DNA of 64,000 nucleotides from JAWQFO01 sp033436665 (GCF_033436665.1 NZ_JAWQFO010000002.1:682001-746000), one strand, 5' to 3'; shown: positions 1 through 9,105, counted from the first letter of the stretch. The notes: generated by a model not told the origin, from the letters alone. Program-made: numbers and translations.

Positions 1-1562
1 TTGCGCGAGCCTTCCTGGTCCGCGGCCTCCGAGCCCCAGTAATAGCGCTGCTCGTTTCCGGGCGAGAGCGACAGCGCGCGGCGGTAGTAGGTCATGTCGA
101 AGTCGAAGCTGTTGGTGCGCGCGACGTATTGCGCATCGTCGATGACCGCCACCGTGACGCCGATGCCGAGCCGTTCGAGCGCGCGGGCATAAAGCTCGGC
201 CACGGCGATATTCTCGCTGCTGCCCTGCTGCACCAGGATGGTGAAGGCCATCGCGGCGCCAGTGGCATCGCGCAGGCTGCCGTCCGAGGCGGTCCAGCCG
301 GCCTCGGCCAGCAGATCGAGCGCGCGCGCGATGCCCTTGCGATTGCGCGCCGAGCCGTCGGACACGGGCAGTTCGTAGCCTTCAAGCGTGCCGGGTGGCA
401 GGTCGCCGGCGAAAGGCGCGAGCAGGTCGGCGACCTTGCCGGTGGCAGGTCCGGGCCGCATCGCAAGCTCGGAACCCGAGAAATAGGAGGTGATGCGGGG
501 CTGCGCGCCGCCGGTCATGGTGTCGTTGATGAACTCGAAGTTGAAGGCGTGAATCAGCGCCTCGCGCACGCGCCAGTCATCGAACGGCGCACGGCGGGTG
601 TTCATCACGAAACCAGTGATTCCGGAGGGAAGGGCATTCGGGATCTCGGTTTTCACCACAACGCCGCGCGTGACGGCGGGGAAATCGTATTCGGTGGCCC
701 AGGCCTCGGCGTTGAATTCGCGCAGGGCGCTGATCTCGCCGGCCTTGAAGGCCTCGAAGAGAACCGAGGCGTCGCCGTAGAAATCGAGCGTCACGGTGTC
801 GAAGTTGTGCGTGCCGCGCCGCACGGGCAGGTCCATGCCCCAGTAGTCGGAGTCGCGCTCCAGCGTGACGTAGCGCCCGGCCTCGTAGCCCGAGATGACA
901 TAAGGGCCGCTGCCCAGCGGAATTTCGGCAATCGGGGCGTTGGCGAAGTCCTCGCCCTCCCACTGCGCCTTGCTGAGCACCGGGCGCATGCCGGCCAGCA
1001 GCGCAAGTTCGCGGTTGTCGGTGTTGAAGGTGATCCGCAGGCTGCGCGGACCGGTCTGCTCGAGGCTCTCGATCTGGCTGGCGAGGCTGTGGTACTTCGG
1101 ATGCCCTTCGCTGCCGAGCAATTCGTAGGAAAAGATCACGTCCTCGATCGTGACCGGCGTTCCGTCCGAGAATCGCGCCTCGGCGCGCAGGGTGAATTCG
1201 ACCCAGGACCGGTCATCGGGCACCTCGACCGATTCGGCCAGAAGGCCGTAAAGCGTGAACGGTTCGTCGAGCGAACGCGCCATCAGGCTCTCGTGGGTAA
1301 ACGTCGAGAGCTGCCAGGGAACCGTGCCCTTGCGGATGTAGGGGTTCAGACTGTCGAAGCCGCCGGTGTTGCCCAGGGTGATGGCGCCGCCCTTGGGCGC
1401 ATCGGCGCGAACGTAAGGCAGCGACACAAAATCCGGTGGCAGGGCAGGGTCGCCGTACATAGATAGCCCGTGCTGCGGTTCTGCCTGCGCGAAACCCGCG
1501 CAGAGAATCAGCAGAGAGGCGCCCAGACGGCGCCCCGTGTTATGGAAAATCTCCATTGCCAT
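1..1562 (-). CDS. ABC transporter substrate-binding protein, family 5 (YejA-like), 3' end outside window
   Basis: Periplasmic solute-binding protein for oligopeptide-type ABC importers; substrate unknown. I translated it by hand: an N-terminal signal peptide (hydrophobic ASLLILCAGFAQA), then the typical family-5 flow: GGFDSLNPY, a 'FSDGTPVTIEDVIFSYE' block and 'GSGPYVISGYEAGRYV'. The overall pattern is closest to the YejA (microcin C/peptide) branch. The ATG at 1562 has a purine-rich GGGCGGGA upstream; an ATG two codons later (1556) is the alternative. About 520 codons are visible and the reading frame runs off the left edge with no stop. The permease and ATPase genes would be expected further left. 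Confidence 0.88.
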   Translation of the reverse strand, partial: MAMEIFHNTGRRLGASLLILCAGFAQAEPQHGLSMYGDPALPPDFVSLPYVRADAPKGGAITLGNTGGFDSLNPYIRKGTVPWQLSTFTHESLMARSLDEPFTLYGLLAESVEVPDDRSWVEFTLRAEARFSDGTPVTIEDVIFSYELLGSEGHPKYHSLASQIESLEQTGPRSLRITFNTDNRELALLAGMRPVLSKAQWEGEDFANAPIAEIPLGSGPYVISGYEAGRYVTLERDSDYWGMDLPVRRGTHNFDTVTLDFYGDASVLFEAFKAGEISALREFNAEAWATEYDFPAVTRGVVVKTEIPNALPSGITGFVMNTRRAPFDDWRVREALIHAFNFEFINDTMTGGAQPRITSYFSGSELAMRPGPATGKVADLLAPFAGDLPPGTLEGYELPVSDGSARNRKGIARALDLLAEAGWTASDGSLRDATGAAMAFTILVQQGSSENIAVAELYARALERLGIGVTVAVIDDAQYVARTNSFDFDMTYYRRALSLSPGNEQRYYWGSEAADQEGSR

Positions 1563-1641
1563 TGTCGCGACAATCCCGCCCTGCTCTTTTGTTGTTGGGC
1601 GTTAACCTACCGGTGAATTTACGTCTTATCAAACTTTTAGC

Positions 1642-1670
1642 TTGGACTGCGGCGTCCGATTGCTTATACA
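1642..1670 (+). promoter_or_regulatory. Sigma-70-type promoter for the small RNA
   Basis: TTGGAC at 1642-1647 and TATACA at 1665-1670 are separated by 17 bases, close to the -35/-10 consensus. The predicted start is near 1677. No convincing open reading frame follows before the terminator hairpin ending at 1752, so the promoter most simply drives a short untranslated RNA or an attenuated leader of the dehydrogenase gene downstream. Confidence 0.6.
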
Positions 1671-1676
1671 GGAGTC

Positions 1677-1752
1677 ACTGCTCGATAGGTTTCTTGCCTG
1701 TATGAAACCTGCCTCAATAACTGAACGCCTGCCTCGTGCAGGCGTTTTTTTT
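1677..1752 (+). ncRNA. Candidate ~76-nt small RNA or attenuated leader
   Basis: Between a good promoter and a canonical terminator lie about 76 bases. They contain a 5' hairpin (AGGTTTC 1687-1693 pairing with GAAACCT 1704-1710, 10-base loop), a short unpaired stretch (GCCTCAATAACTG) and the terminator hairpin. This two-hairpin, U-tailed form is typical of Hfq-type small RNAs. The family is not recognised. Alternatively it is the 5' leader of the 3-hydroxybutyrate dehydrogenase gene, whose start is 80 bases past the hairpin, with termination controlling read-through. Confidence 0.55.
1724..1752 (+). terminator. Rho-independent terminator
   Basis: A perfect 9-bp stem (AACGCCTGC 1724-1732 with GCAGGCGTT 1738-1746) closes a 5-base loop and runs straight into eight T residues (1745-1752). 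No protein-coding gene precedes it on the plus strand, which is why a small RNA is proposed. Confidence 0.85.
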
Positions 1753-1831
1753 CGGCCTCACGGGGCAGGCCGCTGGCCTTCGCGGCTGCAGCACGTATCT
1801 TCTGCACAAGCAACATCGCAGGAGAGTTTCC

Positions 1832-2617
1832 ATGGCATCCACGATCGACCTGTCCGGCAAGACGGCGGTGATCACAGGCTCGACCTCGGGCATCGGGCTT
1901 GGCATCGCGCAGGGCCTGGCAGAGGCCGGGGCCGACGTCGTGCTCAACAGCTTCACCGACCGGGACGAAGATCACGCGCTGGCCGAGGAGATCGCCAAGG
2001 CGCATGGCGTGACGGCACGCTACATCAAAGCCGACATGTCGAAGGGCGCGGAGTGCCGTTTGTTGATCGAGCAGTCGGGCGCCTGCGACATCCTGGTCAA
2101 CAACGCCGGCATCCAGCACGTCGCGCCGATCGACAAGTTTCCGACCGAGAAATGGGACGCGATCATCGCGATCAACCTCAGTTCGGCCTTCCACACCACC
2201 GCTGCAGCACTGCCGCTGATGCGCACGGCCGGCTGGGGACGGGTCATCAACGTGGCCTCTGCCCACGGGCTGCGGGCCTCGCCCTACAAGTCGGCCTATA
2301 TCTCGGCCAAGCACGGCATCCTCGGCATGACCAAGACCGTCGGGCTGGAAACGGCGCGGGAGAACATCACCGCCAACGCGATCTGCCCGGGCTACGTGCT
2401 GACCCCGCTGGTGGAGGCGCAGATTCCCGACACGGCCAAGGAATACGACATGTCCGAGGATGAGGTGATCGAGAAGGTGATCCTCGAAAAGCAACCCTCG
2501 AAGGAGTTCGTGACCGTCGAGCAGCTTGCCGGTATCGCAGTGTTCCTGTGTTCGGAGATGGCGGCACAGGTCACGGGCACCTCGATCAGCGCCGACGGCG
2601 GCTGGACCTCGGCTTGA
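1832..2617 (+). CDS. bdhA: D-3-hydroxybutyrate dehydrogenase (short-chain dehydrogenase)
   Basis: NAD-dependent oxidation of 3-hydroxybutyrate to acetoacetate in the cytosol, part of polyhydroxybutyrate/ketone-body turnover. The 261-aa protein has the SDR cofactor motif TGSTSGIG near residue 13, NNAG (VNNAGIQH), an active-site tyrosine in the YxxxK motif (YISAK) and the SADGGW C-terminus common in this enzyme; length is normal. The ATG at 1832 follows GGAGAG at a 5-base distance; the longer open frame from 1736 would start inside the terminator and is not used. Its stop overlaps the TTG start of the next gene by three bases, so the two are probably translated together. Confidence 0.93.
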   Translation: MASTIDLSGKTAVITGSTSGIGLGIAQGLAEAGADVVLNSFTDRDEDHALAEEIAKAHGVTARYIKADMSKGAECRLLIEQSGACDILVNNAGIQHVAPIDKFPTEKWDAIIAINLSSAFHTTAAALPLMRTAGWGRVINVASAHGLRASPYKSAYISAKHGILGMTKTVGLETARENITANAICPGYVLTPLVEAQIPDTAKEYDMSEDEVIEKVILEKQPSKEFVTVEQLAGIAVFLCSEMAAQVTGTSISADGGWTSA

Positions 2618-3651
2618 GTGTCAAGCGCATCAACCTTGCGCTCCAGGGTGGCGGCGCGCATGGCGCCTTCACCTGGGGCGTTCTCGACCGGCTGCTCTGC
2701 GAGGAGGATATCGAGATTGCGGCGATCTCGGGCTGCAGCGCAGGCGCGCTCAACGGAGCGGCGCTCAAGGCGGGATATGTCGAAGGCAAGAATGCCGGCG
2801 CGCGCGCGCGGCTCGACTGGCTCTGGGGCGAGGTCGGATCGCGGCCGGAGCTGAAACTGCAGGAATGGATGACGCCGTTTTCCTTGTCGGACGTGTCGCG
2901 GGCGATCGAGTATTCCTGGCCGGTGCTGGCGGCGGATGCCTGGACGCGGGCGGTTTCGCCCTATTCCTGGGGACCGCTCTACGTCAATCCGCTCGAACCG
3001 ATCGTGCGCGGTCTCGATTTCGACCGGGTCTGCGCCGAGACGGTCGGGGCGCCCAGCCTGTTCGTCTGCGCGACGCGGGTGAAAAGCGGCAAGGTCAAGG
3101 TGTTCCGCGATGCCGAGATCAGCGCCGAAGCGATCCTAGCGTCGGCCTGTCTACCGACGGTTTTCCAGGCCGTGGACGTATGCGACGAGGCGACCGGCGA
3201 GGTCGAGGCGTTCTGGGATGGCGGCTATACCGGCAACCCGGCGCTCTTCCCGCTGTTCGACGGCGCGTTTCCTAGTGACATCGTGGTCATCAACATCAAC
3301 CCCCTAGAGCGCACCGATCTTCCGCGCACCGCCCAGCAGATCCAGAACCGGATCAACGAGATCAGCTTCAACTCTTCGCTGCTGCGCGAATTGCGGGCGA
3401 TCGAGTTCGTGCAGCGCCTGCTGGACCAGGGCAAGCTGAAACAGGACGAGAAGGCGCGGGTTCTGATCCACATGATCGCCGACGATGCGCTGATGAACGA
3501 GCTGTCGGTGGCGACCAAGCTCTATCCCACACCCTACACGCTAGCCAAGCTGAAGAGCGCGGGCCAGAGTGCTGCGGAAAATTTCCTGAGCGCGCACAAG
3601 GCGGATCTGAACGAGCGCGGGACGGTCGATCTGGTCGAGATGTTCGCCTGA
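2614..3651 (+). CDS. Patatin-like phospholipase
   Basis: Predicted serine acyl hydrolase of the patatin family. Visible motifs are the oxyanion-type GGGAHG near the N-terminus, the nucleophile elbow GCSAG (about residue 42) and the DGG motif (WDGGYTGNP) that supplies the catalytic aspartate. The start is probably the TTG at 2614, giving MSVKRINLALQGGG, because it overlaps the stop of bdhA (TTGA) and puts a normal N-terminus directly before the glycine loop; no ATG lies in frame nearby. Pairing with bdhA suggests a role in polyhydroxyalkanoate or lipid mobilisation, which is inference only. About 345 aa. Confidence 0.88.
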   Translation: MSVKRINLALQGGGAHGAFTWGVLDRLLCEEDIEIAAISGCSAGALNGAALKAGYVEGKNAGARARLDWLWGEVGSRPELKLQEWMTPFSLSDVSRAIEYSWPVLAADAWTRAVSPYSWGPLYVNPLEPIVRGLDFDRVCAETVGAPSLFVCATRVKSGKVKVFRDAEISAEAILASACLPTVFQAVDVCDEATGEVEAFWDGGYTGNPALFPLFDGAFPSDIVVININPLERTDLPRTAQQIQNRINEISFNSSLLRELRAIEFVQRLLDQGKLKQDEKARVLIHMIADDALMNELSVATKLYPTPYTLAKLKSAGQSAAENFLSAHKADLNERGTVDLVEMFA

Positions 3652-3652
3652 C

Positions 3653-4432
3653 CTAGCGTTCCTGCGCGGGATCCTTCGGCGCTTCGGCGGGTGCGTCAGC
3701 GCCCTGCCACCAGCGCATCACCGTCTGTTCTTGCTCGGCCTCCTTGGGATTCGGATAGACGAGGCCTGCCGAGATCACCAGCTTGGCCGCATCCTCGACG
3801 GACATGTCGAGCGGGATGACGTCTTTTTCGGGCACGAAGAGCAGAAAGCCTGAGGTCGGGTTCGGCGTCGTCGGCAAGAACACCGAAACCATCGGTTCGC
3901 CGTTGTTGGCGCGCCGGGCCAGCTCTCCCTTGGTGCTGGTCGAAACGAACCCCAGCGCCCAGATCCCCTTGCGCGGATATTCCAGGAGGCAGGCGGTCTC
4001 GAAGGAGCGGTCGGACTGGGCAAAGACGGTCTCGGAAATCTGCTTGATGCCGGAATAGATCGAGCGCACCACCGGCGTGCGTTCCACGAGGCTTTCGGCA
4101 AAGCGGATCAAAGAGCGCCCAATGATGCCCTTGGCGGCCCAGCCGACGATGGTGGTGAAGATCAGGAAGATCACCACGCCGATACCACGGATGTTGATCT
4201 GCACCGACGGGTCGAGCCCGAGGTAATCCTGGATCAGGCGGTCGGGCTTGTACTGCTCCGGCACGAAGGGCAGGACGAACCCGTCGATCCAGCCGATCAC
4301 TGACCAGATCAGCCAGATCGTCAGCCCGACGGGTGCGATCACGACGATCCCGGTCAGGAACGAGGCCCGGAGCCGCGCGAAGAGGCTGGAGCGGGGTTTC
4401 GGCAGGGGATCGGGATCGAAGGGCGTGTTCAT
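3653..4432 (-). CDS. DUF502 family membrane protein
   Basis: Protein of 259 aa with two predicted membrane segments: one after an arginine-rich start (FLTGIVVIAPVGLTIWLIW) and a second around residue 85-105 (GIGVVIFLIFTTIVGWAA). A soluble C-terminal domain follows, with the TPNPTSG and FVPEKDVIPLDMSVEDA features of DUF502. Function is unknown; family members are often conserved single genes in alphaproteobacteria. It converges on the lipase gene with one base between stop codons, so no terminator separates them. The C-terminus is charged and variable. Confidence 0.85.
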   Translation of the reverse strand: MNTPFDPDPLPKPRSSLFARLRASFLTGIVVIAPVGLTIWLIWSVIGWIDGFVLPFVPEQYKPDRLIQDYLGLDPSVQINIRGIGVVIFLIFTTIVGWAAKGIIGRSLIRFAESLVERTPVVRSIYSGIKQISETVFAQSDRSFETACLLEYPRKGIWALGFVSTSTKGELARRANNGEPMVSVFLPTTPNPTSGFLLFVPEKDVIPLDMSVEDAAKLVISAGLVYPNPKEAEQEQTVMRWWQGADAPAEAPKDPAQER

Positions 4433-4521
4433 CTAGGGTCCGACAGGAAGTGCAGAAAATAACTAAGCATCTTCTTCAGGATCAACAATCCCTGGACAGA
4501 TGCGGTTGCGCCCATTCCCGT

Positions 4522-5439
4522 TCAGCGTGTCAGGCTGCCCAGTTCCTGTGCGATGGCTGCGGCGAGCCGCGCGTTGTTGCGGACGAGCGCGATGTTGGCC
4601 GTCAGAGATCTTCCCTCGGTCAGCTCGAAGATGCGCTGCAGCAGGTAGGGCGTCACCGCCTTACCGCGGATGCCGTGGCGGGTCGCGTCCTTCTGTGCCT
4701 GCGTGATCACCGGCCCCATCTCGTCCGCGGCGATCTCGTCTTCGCGCGGGATCGGGTTGGCGACCAATTGACCGCCCGGCAGACCGAGCTGGCCGCGCAG
4801 CCGGTGGGCGCGGGCGATCTCGGCGGCGTCGTCCATGCGCAGCGGGGCCTTGAGCGGCGAGGAAGCCGACCAGAAGGCGGGAAAGCTGTCCTGCCCGAAG
4901 GCGATCACCGGCACGCCTTGCGTTTCGAGCACCTCGAGCGTCTTGTCGACGTCGAGGATCGCCTTGGCGCCCGCGGCGACGACCGTGACCGGGGTCTGGG
5001 CCAGTTCCATCAGGTCGGCGGAAATGTCGAAGCTGCTTTCGGCGCCCTTGTGCACGCCGCCGATCCCGCCCGTGGCGAAAACCTCGATCCCGGCCAGCCG
5101 CGCGGCGATCATCGTCGCCGCGACCGTGGTGGCACCCGTGCCGCCGGTGGCAAGGCAGGCGGCCATGTCGGCCCGCGACAGTTTTGCGACGCCGCGAGCC
5201 TGCGCCAGCGTGGTCAGCTGGTCCGGCTCAAGCCCGACATGCAGGGTGCCGTCGATCACGGCGATGGTCGCGGGCACCGCGCCGGCGCCACGGATGTCGT
5301 CCTCGACCTGGCGCGCGACCTCGAGGTTCTGCGGATAGGGCATCCCGTGGGTGATGATCGTGCTTTCCAGCGCCACCAAGGGCTTGCCGGCCTTTTCCGC
5401 GGCGGCGGATTCGGAGGATCGGATCATGGGAACGGTCAT
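4522..5439 (-). CDS. psuG: Pseudouridine-5'-phosphate glycosidase
   Basis: Cleaves pseudouridine 5'-phosphate to uracil and ribose 5-phosphate, the second step of pseudouridine salvage. The 305-aa protein carries the family blocks ALESTIITHGMPYP (catalytic glutamate), KLSRAD (lysine), GGTGATTVAATM, ATGGIGGVHKGAE, FDISADL (metal-binding aspartate) and GAKAILD (Schiff-base lysine), in the order seen in E. coli YeiN. Its ATG overlaps the kinase stop by four bases (ATGA), so psuK and psuG form one unit read leftward. Length is normal. Confidence 0.95.
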   Translation of the reverse strand: MTVPMIRSSESAAAEKAGKPLVALESTIITHGMPYPQNLEVARQVEDDIRGAGAVPATIAVIDGTLHVGLEPDQLTTLAQARGVAKLSRADMAACLATGGTGATTVAATMIAARLAGIEVFATGGIGGVHKGAESSFDISADLMELAQTPVTVVAAGAKAILDVDKTLEVLETQGVPVIAFGQDSFPAFWSASSPLKAPLRMDDAAEIARAHRLRGQLGLPGGQLVANPIPREDEIAADEMGPVITQAQKDATRHGIRGKAVTPYLLQRIFELTEGRSLTANIALVRNNARLAAAIAQELGSLTR

Positions 5440-6329
5440 AGGGCGGTCTCTCCGGATACGTAGGTGGCGGCGGCCTGCAGCGCGCGCTCCAGTGCCGCCT
5501 CGGGCGATGCGCCTTCGGTCTCGGCGGCAATATGGGCAGCCATGAAGGTGTCGCCCGCGCCGGTCACGCGGGTGACGAGGACCTTGGGAGGGGTGCGGGT
5601 CAGGATGCCGTCGGAGCGGCCTTCGCTGGCGTCTTCGCCGCCGTCGGTGACGAGCACACGCGCGGCACCGCGCCCGAGCAGTGCCTCGGCCGCCGCGCGC
5701 GAATTGTCGAAGCGCGCCTGGCAGAGCAGCCCGGCCTCTTCGAGATTGACGTAGAGCGTGCCGCGCCCCTTCTGCACGAAGGGTCCTAGGCGTTCGGCCT
5801 TGCCCGGCGAGGCCGGGGCGACGCGCAGGTCGGCATGGGCCAGAAGCGGGCTCGACGCGATGTCGCTGAGCAGATCGAGCGTCAGATTGCCGTCAAGTGC
5901 CACCGGGCCGCGATAGGGCGCGTCGGCGCTGGCGAGGCTGCCGTCAGACAAGGGCGCGAGGATCTTGGCACCGGCGGCCTCGAGCGAATGCGCGTCGGCG
6001 ATCGCGGCGATAAGCCCGTTGGCGCCCTCGACGGCCATGTAGCGGTCGGTCGGAAGGTCGTCCGAGCGGTAGATCGTGCGGGTGATCAGACCGCGGGCGG
6101 CGCAGGCCGCGACCAGCTCGTCGCCTTCGGCATCGCGCCCGATGGCGGTCAAAAGGGCGGGCGTCAGGCCGAAACGGGCAAGCGTCATCGCGATGTTCAT
6201 CGCCACACCGCCGGGCAGGCGGGTGATCCGGCCCGGCACGTCCGAGCCCTGCCGCATGACGCTGGCGGAGCGCCCGATCACGTCCCAGAGAACGGACCCG
6301 ATGCACAGGATGTCCGGATGGTCCTTCAT
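5436..6329 (-). CDS. psuK: PfkB-family sugar kinase, pseudouridine kinase
   Basis: Phosphorylates pseudouridine to the 5'-phosphate used by the adjacent glycosidase. The 297-aa protein shows the PfkB N-terminal glycine-rich region (GGVAMNIAMTLARFG) and the second signature TRVTGAGDTFMAAH with the catalytic aspartate in GAGD. Specificity is inferred from its 4-bp overlap with psuG; the PfkB fold alone would also fit ribokinase-like substrates. First gene of the pair. Confidence 0.9.
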   Translation of the reverse strand: MKDHPDILCIGSVLWDVIGRSASVMRQGSDVPGRITRLPGGVAMNIAMTLARFGLTPALLTAIGRDAEGDELVAACAARGLITRTIYRSDDLPTDRYMAVEGANGLIAAIADAHSLEAAGAKILAPLSDGSLASADAPYRGPVALDGNLTLDLLSDIASSPLLAHADLRVAPASPGKAERLGPFVQKGRGTLYVNLEEAGLLCQARFDNSRAAAEALLGRGAARVLVTDGGEDASEGRSDGILTRTPPKVLVTRVTGAGDTFMAAHIAAETEGASPEAALERALQAAATYVSGETAL

Positions 6330-6390
6330 GGGCGTCTTGTGCCGGGAACCGGGCAGGGGATCAAGCGCGTTCCGGGCCGGGTTGTCGGGC

Positions 6391-7011
6391 TCAGCTCATC
6401 GCCTGCACAATCGCGTCGAGCGCCGAGGCGGGATCGTCGGCCTCCCAGATCTCGGTTCCGATGCCGAAGAAATCGGTGCTGGGCGCAAGGCTGCGCACGG
6501 TTTCGGCATCAAGCCCGCCTTCGGCCACGACCGGGATCTCGATCATCTCCGACCACCACTGGAAGAGATCGGGCTCGGCGTAAGAGCCGTCGTCCAGCGC
6601 CGAGGGCCGCACCGGCCCGAAACTGACGTAATCCGCGCCTGCCTCGCCAGCCGAAAGGCCATCGTGGCGCGAGGTGCCGCAGAAGCTGCCGACAATGGCA
6701 TCCTCGCCAAGCGCCTTTCGCGCCTGCCGGACCGACCGCGCGGCGTCGCCGAGATGCACACCATCGAGCCCGAGTCGTTCGGCCAGCAGCGTGTGATCCG
6801 AGATCACGAGGGCCACATCGCGGGCGTGCGTCACCTCGCGCAACGCATCGGCCGCGCGCGACAGCGTGTCCTCGTCCCGCGTCGAGAGCGCCAGCCGCAC
6901 GCAGGCCACCGATTGTGCGTCAAGCACCCGCGCCAGCCGGTCGGGAAAGCTCGACAGTTCGAACTGCGGCGGCGTGATCAGGTAGATCTGCGGGGTCTCG
7001 GGGGCGTCCAT
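6391..7011 (-). CDS. Thiamine phosphate synthase/TenI-like protein
   Basis: TIM-barrel protein of 206 aa resembling ThiE/TenI. It has the GVHLGD motif, a YVSFGPV strand near the phosphate site and the C-terminal VVAEGGLDAE loop. ThiE couples HET-P and thiazole phosphate to thiamine phosphate. The usual diphosphate-binding residues are only partly recognisable, and no other thi gene is adjacent, so it may be a divergent paralogue of unknown substrate. Divergent from trmJ, with about 120 bases between starts. Confidence 0.7.
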   Translation of the reverse strand: MDAPETPQIYLITPPQFELSSFPDRLARVLDAQSVACVRLALSTRDEDTLSRAADALREVTHARDVALVISDHTLLAERLGLDGVHLGDAARSVRQARKALGEDAIVGSFCGTSRHDGLSAGEAGADYVSFGPVRPSALDDGSYAEPDLFQWWSEMIEIPVVAEGGLDAETVRSLAPSTDFFGIGTEIWEADDPASALDAIVQAMS

Positions 7012-7133
7012 ACTGCTCTCTCCGGTGGCGTTCGCGCAGACCTATCGCAAGTCTCGGGAAATGCAAACGTTCCGCTGGGCGGACAGGGTGCCGGCTTTCT
7101 TGCGGGTCGCCCTGAGCAGGGGTAAGAGGCGGC

Positions 7134-7883
7134 ATGCCCGAACCCGTCACGCCCGCCGCCATTCCCGCAATCGTTCTCGTGCGCCCGCAAATGGGCGAAA
7201 ACATCGGCGCCGCCGCGCGCGCGATGTGGAACTTCGGGCTCGACCGGATGCGCGTCGTGGCTCCGCGCGACGGCTGGCCCAGCCAGGCCGCGGTGGCGAT
7301 GGCCAGTGGCGCGGGACGTCTGCTCGACGAGGCGCAACTCAGCGATGACCTCGCCGGCGCGGTGGCCGATTGCGACTACGTCTTCGCCACCACCGCCCGG
7401 TCGCGCGACCTGACCAAGCCGGTCTACAGCCCCGAGGGCGCGATGGCGCTGGCGGCCGAGAAGATCGTGCAGGGCCAGCGCGTCGCGGTTCTGTTCGGGC
7501 CCGAGCGTGCGGGGCTCGAAAACGAGGACATCGCGCGGGCCAACGCGCTCATTTCGGTGCCGGTGAACCCCGCCTTCGCCTCGCTGAATCTCGCGCAATG
7601 CGTTCTGCTGGTGGGTTACGAATGGATGCGCCAGCAGGCCGAGATCACCCACAAGCGGGTCGAGATGGCCGGCAGCCCCTGGGCCAACGCGGGCGAGGTC
7701 GAGGCGCTGGCGCAGCATTACGAGACCCAACTCGAGGAGGCCGGGTTCTTTTTCCCCGAGCACAAGGTGCAGTCGATGAAGACCAACCTGCGCAACATGT
7801 GGAGCCGGATGCCGCTGACGCGAGCCGACGTGCAGATGCTGCACGGGATGATGCGGCAGATCGTCCGCTGGGCCGGGCGCTGA
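7134..7883 (+). CDS. trmJ: tRNA (cytidine/uridine-2'-O)-methyltransferase, TrmJ family
   Basis: SPOUT-class RNA 2'-O-methyltransferase, expected to modify position 32 in the tRNA anticodon loop using S-adenosylmethionine. The 249-aa protein has motif 1 (RPQMGENIGAAARAMWNFG), motif 2 (VLFGPERAGLENEDI) and motif 3 (NPAFASLNLAQCVLL), which form the trefoil knot, plus a C-terminal helical extension as in TrmJ. Start ATG 7134. Confidence 0.9.
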   Translation: MPEPVTPAAIPAIVLVRPQMGENIGAAARAMWNFGLDRMRVVAPRDGWPSQAAVAMASGAGRLLDEAQLSDDLAGAVADCDYVFATTARSRDLTKPVYSPEGAMALAAEKIVQGQRVAVLFGPERAGLENEDIARANALISVPVNPAFASLNLAQCVLLVGYEWMRQQAEITHKRVEMAGSPWANAGEVEALAQHYETQLEEAGFFFPEHKVQSMKTNLRNMWSRMPLTRADVQMLHGMMRQIVRWAGR

Positions 7884-7952
7884 ACCCGGCGGCGCTGGAC
7901 GAACCCCGCGCCACGGCTTAGGACTCTGCGGCGACAAGGAGGTCGGTAGGCC

Positions 7953-9101
7953 ATGGCAGGCAAACGCAAGCTTTTCGAGGAGGTCGGCAGCGCCGAGGCA
8001 ACGCGCCCGGCGGCCCAGCCCGGCCTGATCGATGCCGGACGGGGCAATGCGCGCGGCGCGATCCGCGTCTGGCTCATGGTGCTGTTCGCGCTTGTCGTGC
8101 TGATCATCGCGGTGGGCGGGTTGACCCGGCTCACAGACAGCGGCCTCAGCATCACCGAGTGGAAGCCGATCACCGGGGCGCTGCCGCCGATGAGCGCCGA
8201 GGACTGGGACTCGGAATTCGCCAAGTACCAGGAGATCGACGAGTTCCGCATCCAGAACCAGTGGATGGAGCTCGAAGACTTCAAGTTCATCTACTGGTGG
8301 GAATGGGGACATCGCCAGCTGGGCCGCCTCGTCGGGCTGGTCTGGGCGGCCGGTTTCGCCTGGTTCGGGCTGCGCCGGCAGATCCCGGCGGGCTGGACGC
8401 CGAAGTTGCTGCTGCTGGGCGGGCTTGGCGCGGCACAGGGTGCGATCGGCTGGTGGATGGTGTCCTCGGGCGTCACCCAGGGCGAAGGTATGACGGACGT
8501 GGCGAGCTATCGTCTGGCCACGCATCTCGGGCTCGCCTTCGCGATCCTGGGCACCATCGCCTGGTTCATTTTCGAGCTTGGGCGCGCGCCGCGCGACCTG
8601 ATGCAGGCGCGTCGCGCACGCGAGGCGAAACCGTGGAGCATGGCGACAGGGCTCATGCATTTCGCTTTCCTCCAGATCCTGATCGGCGCGATGGTTGCCG
8701 GCATCGACGCCGGCCGCAGCTATACCGACTGGCCACTGATGGGCGGAGCGTTCTTCCCGGACACCGGCTTCGCGCTCGAACCGGCCTGGCGGAACTTCTT
8801 CGAAAACCCCGGTCTGGTGCAGTTCATCCACCGCATGGTGGGCTACGCGCTTTTCGCCTTCACGATCTTCGCCTGGACTCGCGGTCGTAGGTCGAGCCAC
8901 CCGCGCACGCGCTTTGCCTTCAATGCTGTCCTCGCGGCCATGTCGCTGCAAATCCTGCTTGGCATCGTCACCGTGCTTTACGGCGCGCCGGTTCAGATCG
9001 CGATCCTGCACCAGCTTCTGGCGGTCGTCGTCTGGGTCCTGATCCTCCGCGCGCGCTTCCTGAGCGGCTATCCCATCGCAACGTCCCTGAGAGGAACCTG
9101 A
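7953..9101 (+). CDS. ctaA: Heme A synthase (COX15/CtaA)
   Basis: Inner-membrane enzyme that oxidises the C8 methyl of heme O to give heme A for aa3-type cytochrome oxidase. The 382-aa protein has about eight hydrophobic helices, the N-terminal GGLTRLTDSGLSITEW block, WEWGHRQLGR with the first haem-region histidine, a conserved RLATHLGLAF histidine, FIHRMVGY and the C-terminal ILHQLLAV. This matches the type-2 COX15 form typical of alphaproteobacteria. The ATG follows an AAGGAGG site. Confidence 0.95.
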   Translation: MAGKRKLFEEVGSAEATRPAAQPGLIDAGRGNARGAIRVWLMVLFALVVLIIAVGGLTRLTDSGLSITEWKPITGALPPMSAEDWDSEFAKYQEIDEFRIQNQWMELEDFKFIYWWEWGHRQLGRLVGLVWAAGFAWFGLRRQIPAGWTPKLLLLGGLGAAQGAIGWWMVSSGVTQGEGMTDVASYRLATHLGLAFAILGTIAWFIFELGRAPRDLMQARRAREAKPWSMATGLMHFAFLQILIGAMVAGIDAGRSYTDWPLMGGAFFPDTGFALEPAWRNFFENPGLVQFIHRMVGYALFAFTIFAWTRGRRSSHPRTRFAFNAVLAAMSLQILLGIVTVLYGAPVQIAILHQLLAVVVWVLILRARFLSGYPIATSLRGT

Positions 9102-9105
9102 CCAC

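Noticed and set aside
6330..7133. TPP riboswitch near the thiamine-phosphate-synthase-like gene
   Set aside because: I find no THI-box pattern in the short region upstream of its start.
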